Shown in pieces: positions 45,556-55,393 of a DNA stretch of 64,000 bases (its first letter is position 1; each line of letters opens with the position of its first letter). The stretch spans positions 26,171 through 90,170 of the forward strand of contig NZ_JAGHQU010000013.1 in assembly GCF_017744135.1 (NCBI RefSeq), in the 5' to 3' direction. Source of the stretch: Endozoicomonas sp. G2_2 (lineage in GTDB: Bacteria; Pseudomonadota; Gammaproteobacteria; Nevskiales; Salinisphaeraceae). The notes below the pieces were generated by a model, which was not told where the DNA came from, searched no databases, and worked only from the letters and a program-made list of their open reading frames with translations. Both the position numbers and the translations under genes were made by a program.

Positions 45556-47053
45556 CTAGAACTCGATGCCCAGGTTCACGCTACCGGCGACCACTCTATC
45601 CTGAGCAAAGCTGCCGTTGTTCGGAATCGGCGCGATCAGGCCGTTGCCGGACAAGGCGCCGACATCGTTTTCCTTGATCATGCCCAGCGTGGCCCAGGTG
45701 CGCAGCGCTTCGTTGAACTGATAACCGGCTTCCAGATCATAGACCGCGCTGGTATCGCTGTCGCTGTCGCTGGAACCCGGCGCTGCCGGCACCGTGATAT
45801 CCAGAAAGCCCAATGCGCCACGTACGTACGCCTTGTCGGTGACGTTGATCTTGACGCTACCGATATACAGGTCCTGGTCGTAGCCTTCACGACCGTTGAA
45901 GCCGCCCATGGAGTAGACGCTGGTCGGGTTCTGGTACGAGTCGGGGTTGTTGTTGATCAGGCTCGAGTAGGTATCGAAGCCGGCATCGATGAAGCCGCCA
46001 TCATGCGCGCCGACATACTGCGCGTTCAACTCGAACATGCCGACGTCGGCACCGATTATCAGTGAAGATATCGCCGTCTTCCGGGGTCGTATTGTTCTCG
46101 ACTTCATTATCGAAGAAGTAGTTCACGCCGGTGGACACGTTGATCGGCCCGACCGAACCCTGGATATAAGGCGAAAAGATATCCAGACCGGACTGGGCCT
46201 GAACATTACGCGCGCCGGTCGAGCCTGCTTCGACGATGACATCGGGGACACCATCACCATTTACGTCAGTGGGCGTGCCCGCAACACCACTGCCGATTGG
46301 TGCGAGCGCTGGATCAGTATCGGCGATATTACCGCTGAAGTTGTTGAAGAAGTGGACATACAGGAAGCCCAGTTCCCAGCCGCCGATCGGCGCCACGAAG
46401 CCGGTGAAGATTTCGTCGCCGTCGGCTTCACTCTGAAAGCCAGCGCCGTCCGCGGTGCGGTCATAGGCAAAGAACGGCGTGACGCTGCCAATACGCGTCA
46501 AAAGCAACAGACGATCACGACGATCCTGACAGGTCAGGAAACAGTTGTTCCAGTTGGATTCCTGCCGGCCGACACGCGCCAGGCCGTATGTAAACGGAAT
46601 CTCGAAGAACGCCAGGTCCAGGCGAACGTTGTCGCCCCGGCTGTTGCGGTTGAAAGAGCGCTGCCCGGTCGGCGTATAACCGCGGTCCTGGCCGGTGAAA
46701 CGATCACCCGCCAATTCGATGCTGGTCTTGAGCGCGATGCCGGTGGCCTCGTGCTTGAAGTCGGCCTTCAAGCGCAACAGATGGGCAAAGCCACTGTCGT
46801 AGTCCGACGGATCGATTTCGTCATCGAGCCGGTCGCCACTTACCTGCGCTACCGGCGCGTCCGTATCGAACGAATCGGAGCCGACATAAAAGCCGGTGGC
46901 CTTGTACTCGACGCCGAAATCGGTTTCGAGCGCGCTGGCCGTGGTGCTGGCACAACCCAGCGCGGCAAGCACGCTGAATGCAATCGTACGGCTCAACGGC
47001 AGTCGCCGCGCCGCAATGGTCTGACTAACGGATCGATTGTTTTCGCGGATCAT
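45556..47053 (-). pseudogene. Outer-membrane beta-barrel porin-like gene with a frameshift
   Basis: Frame one (47053 down to about 46065) encodes a signal peptide (ASA|LET), then barrel strands such as NWNNCFLTCQDRRDRLLLLT and FDNEVENNTTPEDGDIFT. The conserved sequence then continues in another frame (IIGADVGMFELNAQYVGAHD) to 45556, ending AGSVNLGIEF with the C-terminal Phe typical of outer-membrane barrels. One extra base (or two lost) near 46058-46067 breaks the gene; intact it would be about 490 residues. ATG 47053 has GGGGAG upstream. A sequencing error is possible. Confidence 0.8.
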
Positions 47054-47617
47054 GATTGATTCTCCCCTGCGGTGTGACGAAAACTCTTGGTCTTTTTATC
47101 GAGTACGTCAGGCGCCCTGGTTCGCCCAGCAACCGTATTGCGTGTGTTTGTGCGTCTAGCGCCTCGCGTTGGCGAAGCGTCTGCAAAAACATGCGAATAC
47201 AGCTGGAAACACGACGAACGACCGGTACTCCCCCTGCCGTGACTTGTCATGTGTAAGCCACGACTCACTGTTTATAGTATTTTTATTGGGGTGGCAACAC
47301 GATTCTGAATCACTGTTTCGATTTCCCGAATGCGATCACGGGCAGCCACGACGCCGAGGCGCAAAAAATACCGCAACCTTCTGTTTTATATATATTCCTA
47401 ACCAAGCTTAATACTAAAGTCTGTATCTCGCCGCGTCTCGTCGAGTGCTGCACTGCGCCATATCGACGCAGTGCAACATGCGCGAAGTCGGTGCATAAGG
47501 CAGTTTTCTTGCAGAACGAGCGGTCTACAGACATTTTCCGACGACGCAGGCTCGCCATCTGACCCAGCACGCACGCTAAACTGCGATGCCGGATCGAGTC
47601 TTTCTCAACGCCGCGTC
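47054..47617. other. Divergent intergenic region between porin and recC
   Basis: A 564-bp AT-rich gap (notably 47255-47400) between divergent genes. It should hold promoters for both sides. I see no gene, and no operator I can name. Confidence 0.4.
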
Positions 47618-50600
47618 ATGTTCTATCTCTATCATCACAACGACCTGGCCCGACTGGCCGAACTGTTCGGCGCGCTGCGCCAACCGTCGCCCGAGCGACC
47701 GGTCTCTCCGCTGGCCGTCGATACCGTTCTCGCGCCCAACCCCGGCATCGGCCGCTGGCTGTCGATCCAGCTCGCGGAAAGCGAAGGCATCGCCGCCAAT
47801 CTGGATATCGTCCTGCCCGGCGGTTGGATATGGAACCTGTTGCGCACCGTGCGCGACGCGGAGGTACCGACCGGCAAGCACTTCGAAGCCGACTGCCTGC
47901 CCTGGCATCTCTACGCGGCACTGCCTGCAATGGCGACGGAAATTCCGGCCGTCGCCGACTATCTTGGCGATCCCGTCGACGAAGTACGCCGCTACCAGCT
48001 CGCTCGCCAGCTCGCAGACGTCTTCGACAAGTACCTGATCTATCGCGCCGACATGCTCGCGCGCTGGGAAGATGGCGAAACCCCGGCAGACAACCCCGGT
48101 CGCTGGCAGGCCCAGGTCTGGCGCTGGCTCACCCACGAGAGCCGACTCGGCCGCCGCCATCGCGCGCGAGTGCTCACCGACTTCATCACCCGCCTGCGCG
48201 ACGACAAGGCATTGCAGCAGCGCGTGGTCGCCTGCTGCCCGGAGAAGCTCTACTGCTTCGGCCTCGTCGCACTCGCACCCGATCACCTGCGGCTGCTCTA
48301 TGCGCTGGCCGAACATATCGACGTGCATTTCCTGTTGCCCAACCCCAGCGAGGCCTACTGGGGCGACGTGACCACCGGCCGGCTCGCACTCGACCTGCCG
48401 ACCACCGAAGATGGCGGCACCCTGCTGCCAGGCGAAGCCGCGGTCGAAGCGGGTCACCCACTGCTCGGCGCGCTCGGGCGCATGGCCCGCGACACGCTCC
48501 GCGTGCTCTATTCGGACGAGTTCGCCGGCATGATCGAGCCCGAACTGGGCGAGCTCATGGCCTACGATATACCCGGCAACGACAGCCTTCTGCATCGTAT
48601 TCAGACCGATATCGTTCAACTCGATTGCAGCGATCCAATCCAGGGCATGGCCGACAACGACACCTCGTTGGAAGTCCACGCCTGCCACAGCCCGCTGCGC
48701 GAGATTCAGGTGCTGCAGGATCAACTGCTCGACCGCCTGGCAGCCGACGACAAACGCGTCGCGGCCGGCGAAATAAATAACAAGGACCGGCTCGCGCCGC
48801 GCGACATCATCGTCATGCTGCCGGATGTCGCCGCCTATGCCCCCGCTATCGAAGCCGTATTCGGCGGCGCGCCAGCGGATCGCTATCTGCCCTTCGGACT
48901 GGCCGATCGCGCGCGTTCCGCCGCGCATCCGATCGTGACCTGCGTATCCGCCCTGCTCGATCTACCTCTGTGGCGCTGGGAAGCCAGCGCGCTGCTCGAC
49001 CTGCTCGCCGTGCCGGCGGTGATGCGCCGCTTCGGCTTGTCGGCCGGCGAACTGGATGCGATCACCGACTGGATCGACCAGGCCGGCATTCGCTGGGGCC
49101 GCGACAAGACACATCGTGCGCAGCTCGGCGCCGGCGCGTTCGAGCAGAACAGCTGGCGTTTCGGCCTCGACCGCCTGCTGCTCGGCGTGGCCCAGTCCGA
49201 CGAGGAAACGCTGACCGACGGCGTCGCGCCCTGGGCTGACCTGGAAGGCGGCATCACCGCCGCGCTCGGCAAGCTCTGGCGCTTCGAAAACACGCTGTCG
49301 AAGATCGCCGACGCGCTGGCGGAAGCCGCCACGCCGGGCGACTGGCAGATTCGTCTCAACCGCATGGTCGACCTGCTCATCACCCCGGCCATGGACGCGC
49401 CCGACGAACAACGCGCCGTGGACGGGCTGCGCAGCGTGTTCGCGCAGTTCGAGGCCGCCGAAACCTGCACCAGCGAAGCGCCGCTCGCCGAGGACCGCCG
49501 CATCTCATGGCCCGCGGTACGCGACATGCTGCGCAGCGCACTCGACTCGGCCAGCGAACGCCAGCCGTTTCTGGCCGGCGGCATCACCTTCTGCGGCATG
49601 GTGCCGTTGCGTGCGGTGCCGTTTCGCATGGTCTGCGTGCTGGGCATGAACGACGACGCCTTCCCGCGCCAGGACACCGGCCGCGCGTTCAACGTCATGT
49701 TCAACCGGCCGCGCCTGGGCGATCGCAACACCCGCGACGACGATCGCCTGCTGTTCCTGCAGGCGCTCACTGCCGCGCGCGACACCTTCTATATCAGCCA
49801 CGTCGGTCAGGACGTTCATACCGGCGAGGCGCTGCCACCGTCGCCCATCGTCGGCGAGACGCTGGAATTCATCCATCGTCATTATTTCCGTGACTGGTCG
49901 GGCAAGGAATTTCGTCGCCGGCTGATCCACGAACAGCCCATGCAGCCGTTCTCGGTCCGTTACTTCGCACCGGACGAACCGGACCGCCGCGTATTCACCT
50001 TCGCCGGCGATTGGCGCGATGCCACCAAGGCGGCCGTCAGCGCCCGCGAAGTCCGCGCGCCCATGCTCGACAACAGCGTGGCACCCGCGACCGAAGCCAT
50101 CGAGGCGATCGATCTCGACAGTCTCAAACGCTTCTTCGACCACCCGCCCCGCGCGTTCTTCCGCGAACGCGTGAAGCTCGATCTGGAAATCGAGGATCAT
50201 CAGGTCGACGACGCCGAACCCGTGACACTGGACCCGCTCTCGGCCGCCGGGCTGCGTCAACGGCTGTTCGACAGCGCCGACAAGGCCGGGCGCGACGACA
50301 TCGCACTCGAGCCGAGCGCACTAGAACGCGCCCGCGGCACCCTGCCGCCCCCGCCGCTCGCCGAGGCCAACTTCGCCGCCGAGGCCGAAACCGTGAACGC
50401 GCTGCTGCCGATCTGGCAGGCGTGGAAAGCCGAGGGCGCGCCGGAAACGGTCGATATCCAGCTCGAGGACGTCGCGGGCGTGCGCCTCATCGGCCGTGTC
50501 GGCCAGCTCTGGCCGGGCGCGCTGCGTCGCCTGCGCACCGGCAAGCTCAAGACCCGTTTCCGCCTGCGCTACTGGATCGACTATCTCGCCGTGGTTGCCG

Positions 50601-51019
50601 CCGGCCACGAGGTCGATCTGGAACTCGCCGGCCTGTCACCCGAGCCGAAGAACATGTCGCTCGTGCAGTACGCCGGCCGGCTCGACGCCGCAAGCGCGCG
50701 CGACGAACTCGCCAACCTCGTGCATCTGTACATCGCCGGCCAGCAGTCGCCGCTGCACTACCATCCGGATCTGGACGACAGCTACAACCCGGACCAGAAC
50801 AAGGCGTTCGACAACCTCGGCTTTCGTTTCAAACCGGCCGCCTATCAGCCGCACCATCTCATGCGCGACGCCTATTTCCGGCTGCTGCTCGGCCCCGACG
50901 ACGCGCCGCTGGGCGACAGCGAAACCGACAGCCCGTTCACCGCGGCCATCCCCCGCATCAGCGGCCCGATGAACCGTATTGTCCTGCCTGCCGATACCGT
51001 GACGGAGGCCACCGCATGA
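47618..51019 (+). CDS. recC: Exodeoxyribonuclease V subunit gamma (RecC)
   Basis: An 1133-residue subunit of the RecBCD helicase-nuclease that recognises Chi. It begins MFYLYHHNDLARLAELFGA with VLAPNPGIGRWLSIQLAESEGIAANLDIVLPGGWIW, the conserved RecC start. The C-terminal half has GMVPLRAVPFRMVCVLGMND and FNRPRLGDRNTRDDDRLLFL. The ATG at 47618 matches the family start; the frame is open to 47471. Its stop overlaps the recB ATG (ATGA). Confidence 0.95.
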   Translation: MFYLYHHNDLARLAELFGALRQPSPERPVSPLAVDTVLAPNPGIGRWLSIQLAESEGIAANLDIVLPGGWIWNLLRTVRDAEVPTGKHFEADCLPWHLYAALPAMATEIPAVADYLGDPVDEVRRYQLARQLADVFDKYLIYRADMLARWEDGETPADNPGRWQAQVWRWLTHESRLGRRHRARVLTDFITRLRDDKALQQRVVACCPEKLYCFGLVALAPDHLRLLYALAEHIDVHFLLPNPSEAYWGDVTTGRLALDLPTTEDGGTLLPGEAAVEAGHPLLGALGRMARDTLRVLYSDEFAGMIEPELGELMAYDIPGNDSLLHRIQTDIVQLDCSDPIQGMADNDTSLEVHACHSPLREIQVLQDQLLDRLAADDKRVAAGEINNKDRLAPRDIIVMLPDVAAYAPAIEAVFGGAPADRYLPFGLADRARSAAHPIVTCVSALLDLPLWRWEASALLDLLAVPAVMRRFGLSAGELDAITDWIDQAGIRWGRDKTHRAQLGAGAFEQNSWRFGLDRLLLGVAQSDEETLTDGVAPWADLEGGITAALGKLWRFENTLSKIADALAEAATPGDWQIRLNRMVDLLITPAMDAPDEQRAVDGLRSVFAQFEAAETCTSEAPLAEDRRISWPAVRDMLRSALDSASERQPFLAGGITFCGMVPLRAVPFRMVCVLGMNDDAFPRQDTGRAFNVMFNRPRLGDRNTRDDDRLLFLQALTAARDTFYISHVGQDVHTGEALPPSPIVGETLEFIHRHYFRDWSGKEFRRRLIHEQPMQPFSVRYFAPDEPDRRVFTFAGDWRDATKAAVSAREVRAPMLDNSVAPATEAIEAIDLDSLKRFFDHPPRAFFRERVKLDLEIEDHQVDDAEPVTLDPLSAAGLRQRLFDSADKAGRDDIALEPSALERARGTLPPPPLAEANFAAEAETVNALLPIWQAWKAEGAPETVDIQLEDVAGVRLIGRVGQLWPGALRRLRTGKLKTRFRLRYWIDYLAVVAAGHEVDLELAGLSPEPKNMSLVQYAGRLDAASARDELANLVHLYIAGQQSPLHYHPDLDDSYNPDQNKAFDNLGFRFKPAAYQPHHLMRDAYFRLLLGPDDAPLGDSETDSPFTAAIPRISGPMNRIVLPADTVTEATA

Positions 51020-54000
51020 ACGCCGCCCAGCCCTTCGAAGCCGAAACGCTGCCGCTTTCCGGCCTGCGCCTGATCGAAGCCAGCGCGGGCACCGGCAAGA
51101 CCTTCAGCCTCGCCGGCCTGTACCTGCGGCTGATCATCGAAGAGAACGCCAGCGTTCGCGACATCCTGGTGATGACCTTCACCCGCGCCGCCACCCAGGA
51201 GCTGCGCGAACGTATTCGCGCGCGCCTCGCGGATGCCGCGCGCATTGCCTACGCCCCCGAGCACGCCGCGCCGGACAATCCGGAACACGCGTTCACACTC
51301 GCGGTGCTGGAAAGCCGCGACGAGGATCGCGTGGCGCTGGCCCGCCGCCTGGCCGATGCCGCCGCGCGCGTGGACGAAGCCACCATCGTCACAATCCACG
51401 GCTTCGCCCAGCGTGCGGCCACCGAAAACGCCTTCGAGTCCGCCCTGGCGTTTGATCGCGGCGAACCGATCGACGACCCCAGCCTCTATCGCGAGGCCGC
51501 GACCGACTACTGGCGCGAACACGTTTTCGGCGCGGGCGACACCGCCGGCGACATCCTCAGCCTCTGGCCCACACCGGACGCGCTCCACGACACCCTCCGC
51601 CCGGTGCTCGCACGCCCGCACACGAAACTCGCCGGGATCGACGAAACCCGGCTGGCCGCTCTGCAGAAACAGCTCGCCGAGACCTGGCCGGGCACCGCCG
51701 CGGCTCTGGCCGCTGCGCTGGTCGAGGCATTCGAGGCCGACGCGCTGCTCAAGAGCGAGCCGCTCTACGCCGCACTCGCCGAAGAAGAGGATATCGAGGC
51801 ATCGGTCGCCGCTCTGGATAATCGTATCCGCGCCGCGATCGAAACCGGTCGCGTGCCCGCGCTGCCCGAATGGCTCACCTGTATCGCACGCCCCGCGGCC
51901 CAGTTCAAGAAGGCCGCGAAGTTCCAGACCTACGCCGAACCGCTGGCCGAACTGCCCACATTGGCCGTACTCGCCGAACTCCAGCCGCTCGCCCGACTGG
52001 TCGCGATCGCCGACGCGGTGGCCGCCGTTCGCGCCCGTGCCGCCCAGCGCAAGGCGGATCGGCGCCAGTACAGCTATGACGACCTGATCGCCGCGCTCCA
52101 CGACGCGCTCACCGCGCCCGCCACGGGCGACGCGCTGGCCGACGCCCTGCACGCGCGCTGGCCCTATGCGCTGGTCGACGAATTCCAGGACACCGATCCG
52201 CTGCAATACGTCAGCCTGCGGCGTATCTATCTGGACCGCCCGCGCGAGCACGGCGCGTTGCTGCTCATCGGCGACCCGAAACAGGCGATCTACGGTTTTC
52301 GCGGCGGCGATATCTATGCCTATCTCGCCGCCGTCCGCGCGGCCGACGAGGCCCGCTATACGCTGACGACCAACTTCCGCTCCACCCCGCAGGTCCTGTC
52401 CGCGATCGAAGCGCTGTACGCGCTGCCCAACGCCGATCCGTTCGTGGTGCCCGATATCGACTTTCCGAGGGTCGAAGCCGGGCGCGCGGCGAACGACAAG
52501 CGCATCGTCACCGCGGACGGCGAGCTGCCCGCCTTTACGGTCTGGCAGCTTCAGGGCGGCGAAGACACTCTGAAAAACGGCAAGCGCAAGAACCCGTCGA
52601 AAGCCGACGACAACACGCGGCTCATCGACCAGACCATCGCGCAGATCGGCCAACTGCTCGACGGCCAGTCCGCCCACTGGGAACACGCCGACGGCCACCA
52701 GGCGCCCATTGCCCCGCGCGATATCGCGGTGCTTGTGAACAAGCACGCCGAAGCCACCGCGCTGCAGGCCGCACTGGCCCAGCATGGCATCATGGCCGTC
52801 TGCCAGCATCGCGATTCGGTATTCGCCGCCGAGGAGGCCGCGGAACTCCAGCTCGTCCTGCGCGCCATGGCCACGCCCGACGACGCCATGGCGGTACGCG
52901 CCGCGCAGCCGACCACCCTGCTCGGCAAACGCCTCGCCGATTTGATCGACCTGGCCGACGACGACCACGCCATGCAGCTCGCCATCGAACGCTTCCACGC
53001 CCTGCACGAAGCCTGGGCCGCGCGCGGCGTGCTCACCGCGCTGGAACAACTGTTCATGGACGCCGCACCCGGCCTGCTCGCGCTGACGGACGGCGAGCGG
53101 CGCATGAGCAATTATCTGCAGCTCGGCGAACTGCTGGCCGATGCCGAAAGCCAGTGCTTCGGCATGGCCAGCGTCGTGCGCTGGCTGGACGACCATATCC
53201 GCGCCGCGAACGACGGCCAGGGCATGGGCATGGACGACGAAAGCCAGCTGCGGCTGGAATCCGACGCCGATCTCGTGCGCATCAGCACCGTGCATGCCGC
53301 CAAGGGCCTGCAGTATCCGATCGTGTTCATGCCGTTCGCGCTTTGGCTCGGCACCGCCGGCGCGCCCGACAAGCCGCCGCTGATCTTCCACGACGACGAC
53401 GGCCAGGCGCGGATCGACCTCGTGGGCAGCGATCAGAACAACCAGCAACAGGCCGTGATCGAAGCCCGATCGGAAGCGCTGCGCCTGCTTTATGTCGCGC
53501 TCACGCGTGCGGAACAGGCGGTGATCGTCGGCTGGCGCACGCCGGACGACTACATCAGCACCGCCGCGCTGGCCGATCTGTTGCAACGCGACGGCGCGTC
53601 AGACGCAGACAGTCTCGCCACGCTCGAACGCGACCATCCGCAGGCGGTGCATATCGAAACGCTGGACTTTTACGCCCGCCCGGCGCTCGGCGAACATCGC
53701 GCCCCGCTGGACGCCGATACGTTGATCGAAGCGCGCCAGGACCTGCCCGCGCCGCGCCTGCGCTGGTCCACCTACAGCTTTTCGCGCCTGGCGCACGCGC
53801 CCGCGGACAGCCAGCCCGCCGAGCTGCCTGAGCCCGGCGCTGAAGACGAAATCGCCGGCACCGCGGCCGAAACCGACCCCGCGGACGACGCCGGCGCGCT
53901 GCCGCAACTCGACGAACGCCTGGCCGGCGTGCGCTTCGGCTCGGCGGTACACGACGTGCTCGAAGACATACTCAAGAACCGCCAGCACGCACCCTGGCCC

Positions 54001-54684
54001 GCGCCGGGCGAGCCACTCGGAGAACGCCAGCGCCGCTTCGTCTACGACACGCTGCGCAAGTACGGCCTGATAGAACAGGACGAAAACGATCCGCGTATCG
54101 ACGACACGGCCCATCTCGTAGCCCGCACGCTGCATGCGCCGCTGCCGCGCATCGGCCCGCTGGCCGCGATCGAGCGCACGCACATGCTCACCGAAATGGA
54201 GTTCATGCTGCGCCTGCGCGGCAACCGCCTCGGCACGCTGGTCGACACGCTGCGCGCGGCCGGCTATCTGCCCGCGGCACTCGGCGGTCACCCCCAGCAG
54301 ACGCTGTACGGGCTCATGCAGGGCTTCATCGACCTCGTGGTCGAGCACGACGGCGCCTATTACGTGCTGGACTACAAGACCAACCGCCTCGGCGACACGC
54401 CCGCCGCCTACCGCGACGCCGCGCTGAAGCGCGCCATCGGCCGTGCCCATTACGACCTGCAGTACCTCATCTACACCGTCGCCCTGCACCGCCACCTGCG
54501 CCGCTGCCTGAGCGTTAGATACGACCCGGCCCGGCATCTCGGCGGCGTGCAGTATCTGTTCGTGCGGGCGATGGACGGCGAAACGAGCACGGGCGTTTTC
54601 ACCGACACGCCGGACATCGCGCTGGTGGAAACGCTGGATGCGCTGTTCGATGCCGAAACCGCGAACCAGGACGCCACCGCATGA
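51016..54684 (+). CDS. recB: Exodeoxyribonuclease V subunit beta (RecB)
   Basis: A 1222-residue helicase-nuclease. UvrD-type helicase motifs: IEASAGTGKTFSLAGLYLRL (Walker A, about residues 20-40), VDEFQDTDPLQY (motif II), LIGDPKQAIYGFRGGDIYAY (III), TTNFRST (IV) and STVHAAKGLQYPIVFMPF (V). The C-terminal nuclease has DYKTNRLG near residue 1118, which includes the catalytic Asp and Lys. All key residues are present. It is coupled to recC. Confidence 0.97.
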   Translation: MNAAQPFEAETLPLSGLRLIEASAGTGKTFSLAGLYLRLIIEENASVRDILVMTFTRAATQELRERIRARLADAARIAYAPEHAAPDNPEHAFTLAVLESRDEDRVALARRLADAAARVDEATIVTIHGFAQRAATENAFESALAFDRGEPIDDPSLYREAATDYWREHVFGAGDTAGDILSLWPTPDALHDTLRPVLARPHTKLAGIDETRLAALQKQLAETWPGTAAALAAALVEAFEADALLKSEPLYAALAEEEDIEASVAALDNRIRAAIETGRVPALPEWLTCIARPAAQFKKAAKFQTYAEPLAELPTLAVLAELQPLARLVAIADAVAAVRARAAQRKADRRQYSYDDLIAALHDALTAPATGDALADALHARWPYALVDEFQDTDPLQYVSLRRIYLDRPREHGALLLIGDPKQAIYGFRGGDIYAYLAAVRAADEARYTLTTNFRSTPQVLSAIEALYALPNADPFVVPDIDFPRVEAGRAANDKRIVTADGELPAFTVWQLQGGEDTLKNGKRKNPSKADDNTRLIDQTIAQIGQLLDGQSAHWEHADGHQAPIAPRDIAVLVNKHAEATALQAALAQHGIMAVCQHRDSVFAAEEAAELQLVLRAMATPDDAMAVRAAQPTTLLGKRLADLIDLADDDHAMQLAIERFHALHEAWAARGVLTALEQLFMDAAPGLLALTDGERRMSNYLQLGELLADAESQCFGMASVVRWLDDHIRAANDGQGMGMDDESQLRLESDADLVRISTVHAAKGLQYPIVFMPFALWLGTAGAPDKPPLIFHDDDGQARIDLVGSDQNNQQQAVIEARSEALRLLYVALTRAEQAVIVGWRTPDDYISTAALADLLQRDGASDADSLATLERDHPQAVHIETLDFYARPALGEHRAPLDADTLIEARQDLPAPRLRWSTYSFSRLAHAPADSQPAELPEPGAEDEIAGTAAETDPADDAGALPQLDERLAGVRFGSAVHDVLEDILKNRQHAPWPAPGEPLGERQRRFVYDTLRKYGLIEQDENDPRIDDTAHLVARTLHAPLPRIGPLAAIERTHMLTEMEFMLRLRGNRLGTLVDTLRAAGYLPAALGGHPQQTLYGLMQGFIDLVVEHDGAYYVLDYKTNRLGDTPAAYRDAALKRAIGRAHYDLQYLIYTVALHRHLRRCLSVRYDPARHLGGVQYLFVRAMDGETSTGVFTDTPDIALVETLDALFDAETANQDATA

Positions 54685-55393
54685 ACGCGAATCCAAACGT
54701 AGGTCGGCTTGCGCCGAAAGCCGTCAGCCGATATCGCCGGGGGCCGCACCACTGGCCCGCGCCGCTCACGTTATCAAGCGCTCGGTACTCACGAGCCTAT
54801 CGGCCCTCTGGTTTCGCGCTGCAGCGCGACTCACTTTCGTTTGCTTGTCCAAACAAAAGTGAGCAAAGGAAAGGGCACCGGCCACAGCGCCGGCTTACGC
54901 CGGTTTACTTCGATGCTCGCGCCGACGGGACGCGCGCAGAACTCGGATCGCTTTGGCGATCCTCAAACAGGCTGGCCGCACCGGCGCAATGCGCCGGACA
55001 CCCGTCGCCGCTGCGCGTCTCCGTCGCTGCGCAACGGGGCCGAATACAAACAAACAGCTTCGGCCTTGAACGACCGACAGCGAGCTTGCCTGTATTCGGG
55101 CCCCTTGGGCGCAGCGCCGAGCAGAGGAGGACGAACGCGGAAAAGGCAGCCGGATGTTTGAGCGAAGCGAGTTTCCGGCTGGCCCGCGTTCGGCCGGAGC
55201 CGCGCAGGGCATCGGCGCGAAGCGCCGACGCAAGACAGGGTGTCTTTTCTCTTGGGTACTTCTCTTTGGACAAGCAAAGAGAAGTGCCTCGCGCATCAGC
55301 GCGAAACCACAAGCCAGAATCCACCCGCTTACTTGATCACAAGCCGTTGCAGGCCCGAATCCCTCGGCGACTGGAACCCAACCGAGGCCGCCC
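54685..55393. other. recB-recD intergenic region (709 bp)
   Basis: Normally recB and recD lie close or overlap; here 709 bp separate them. Most of it is the near-palindromic element at 54832-55285. The left flank (54685-54831) has a short GC-rich inverted repeat, GCGCTGCAGCGC (54818-54829). No convincing gene: the open frames are by-products of the palindrome and have no recognisable product. Confidence 0.6.
54832..55285. repeat. Long near-palindromic element between recB and recD
   Basis: The ends are hairpins that complement each other: left CACTTTcGTTTG-CTTGTC-CAAACaAAAGTG (54832-54861), right ACTTCTCTTTG-GACAAG-CAAAGAGAAGT (55258-55285); the loops CTTGTC and GACAAG are exact complements. 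At the centre GGGGCCGAATACA (55036-55048) pairs with TGTATTCGGGCCCC (55091-55104). Between them both arms hold further hairpins, such as GCGCCGGC-type and TCGG/CCGA repeats. The whole can fold as one large nested hairpin. Similar elements with GTTTGGACAAGCAAAC ends are, from memory, widespread between genes in gammaproteobacteria. Confidence 0.75.

Noticed and set aside
47054..47617. Search for an origin of replication or DnaA boxes in the AT-rich region upstream of recC
   Set aside because: No cluster of DnaA-box-like sequences is apparent and no replication genes flank it.
50872..53586. A 904-codon open frame antisense to recB
   Set aside because: It mirrors recB's codon structure in high-GC DNA; the product is low-complexity, lacks domains and contradicts the intact RecB motifs.
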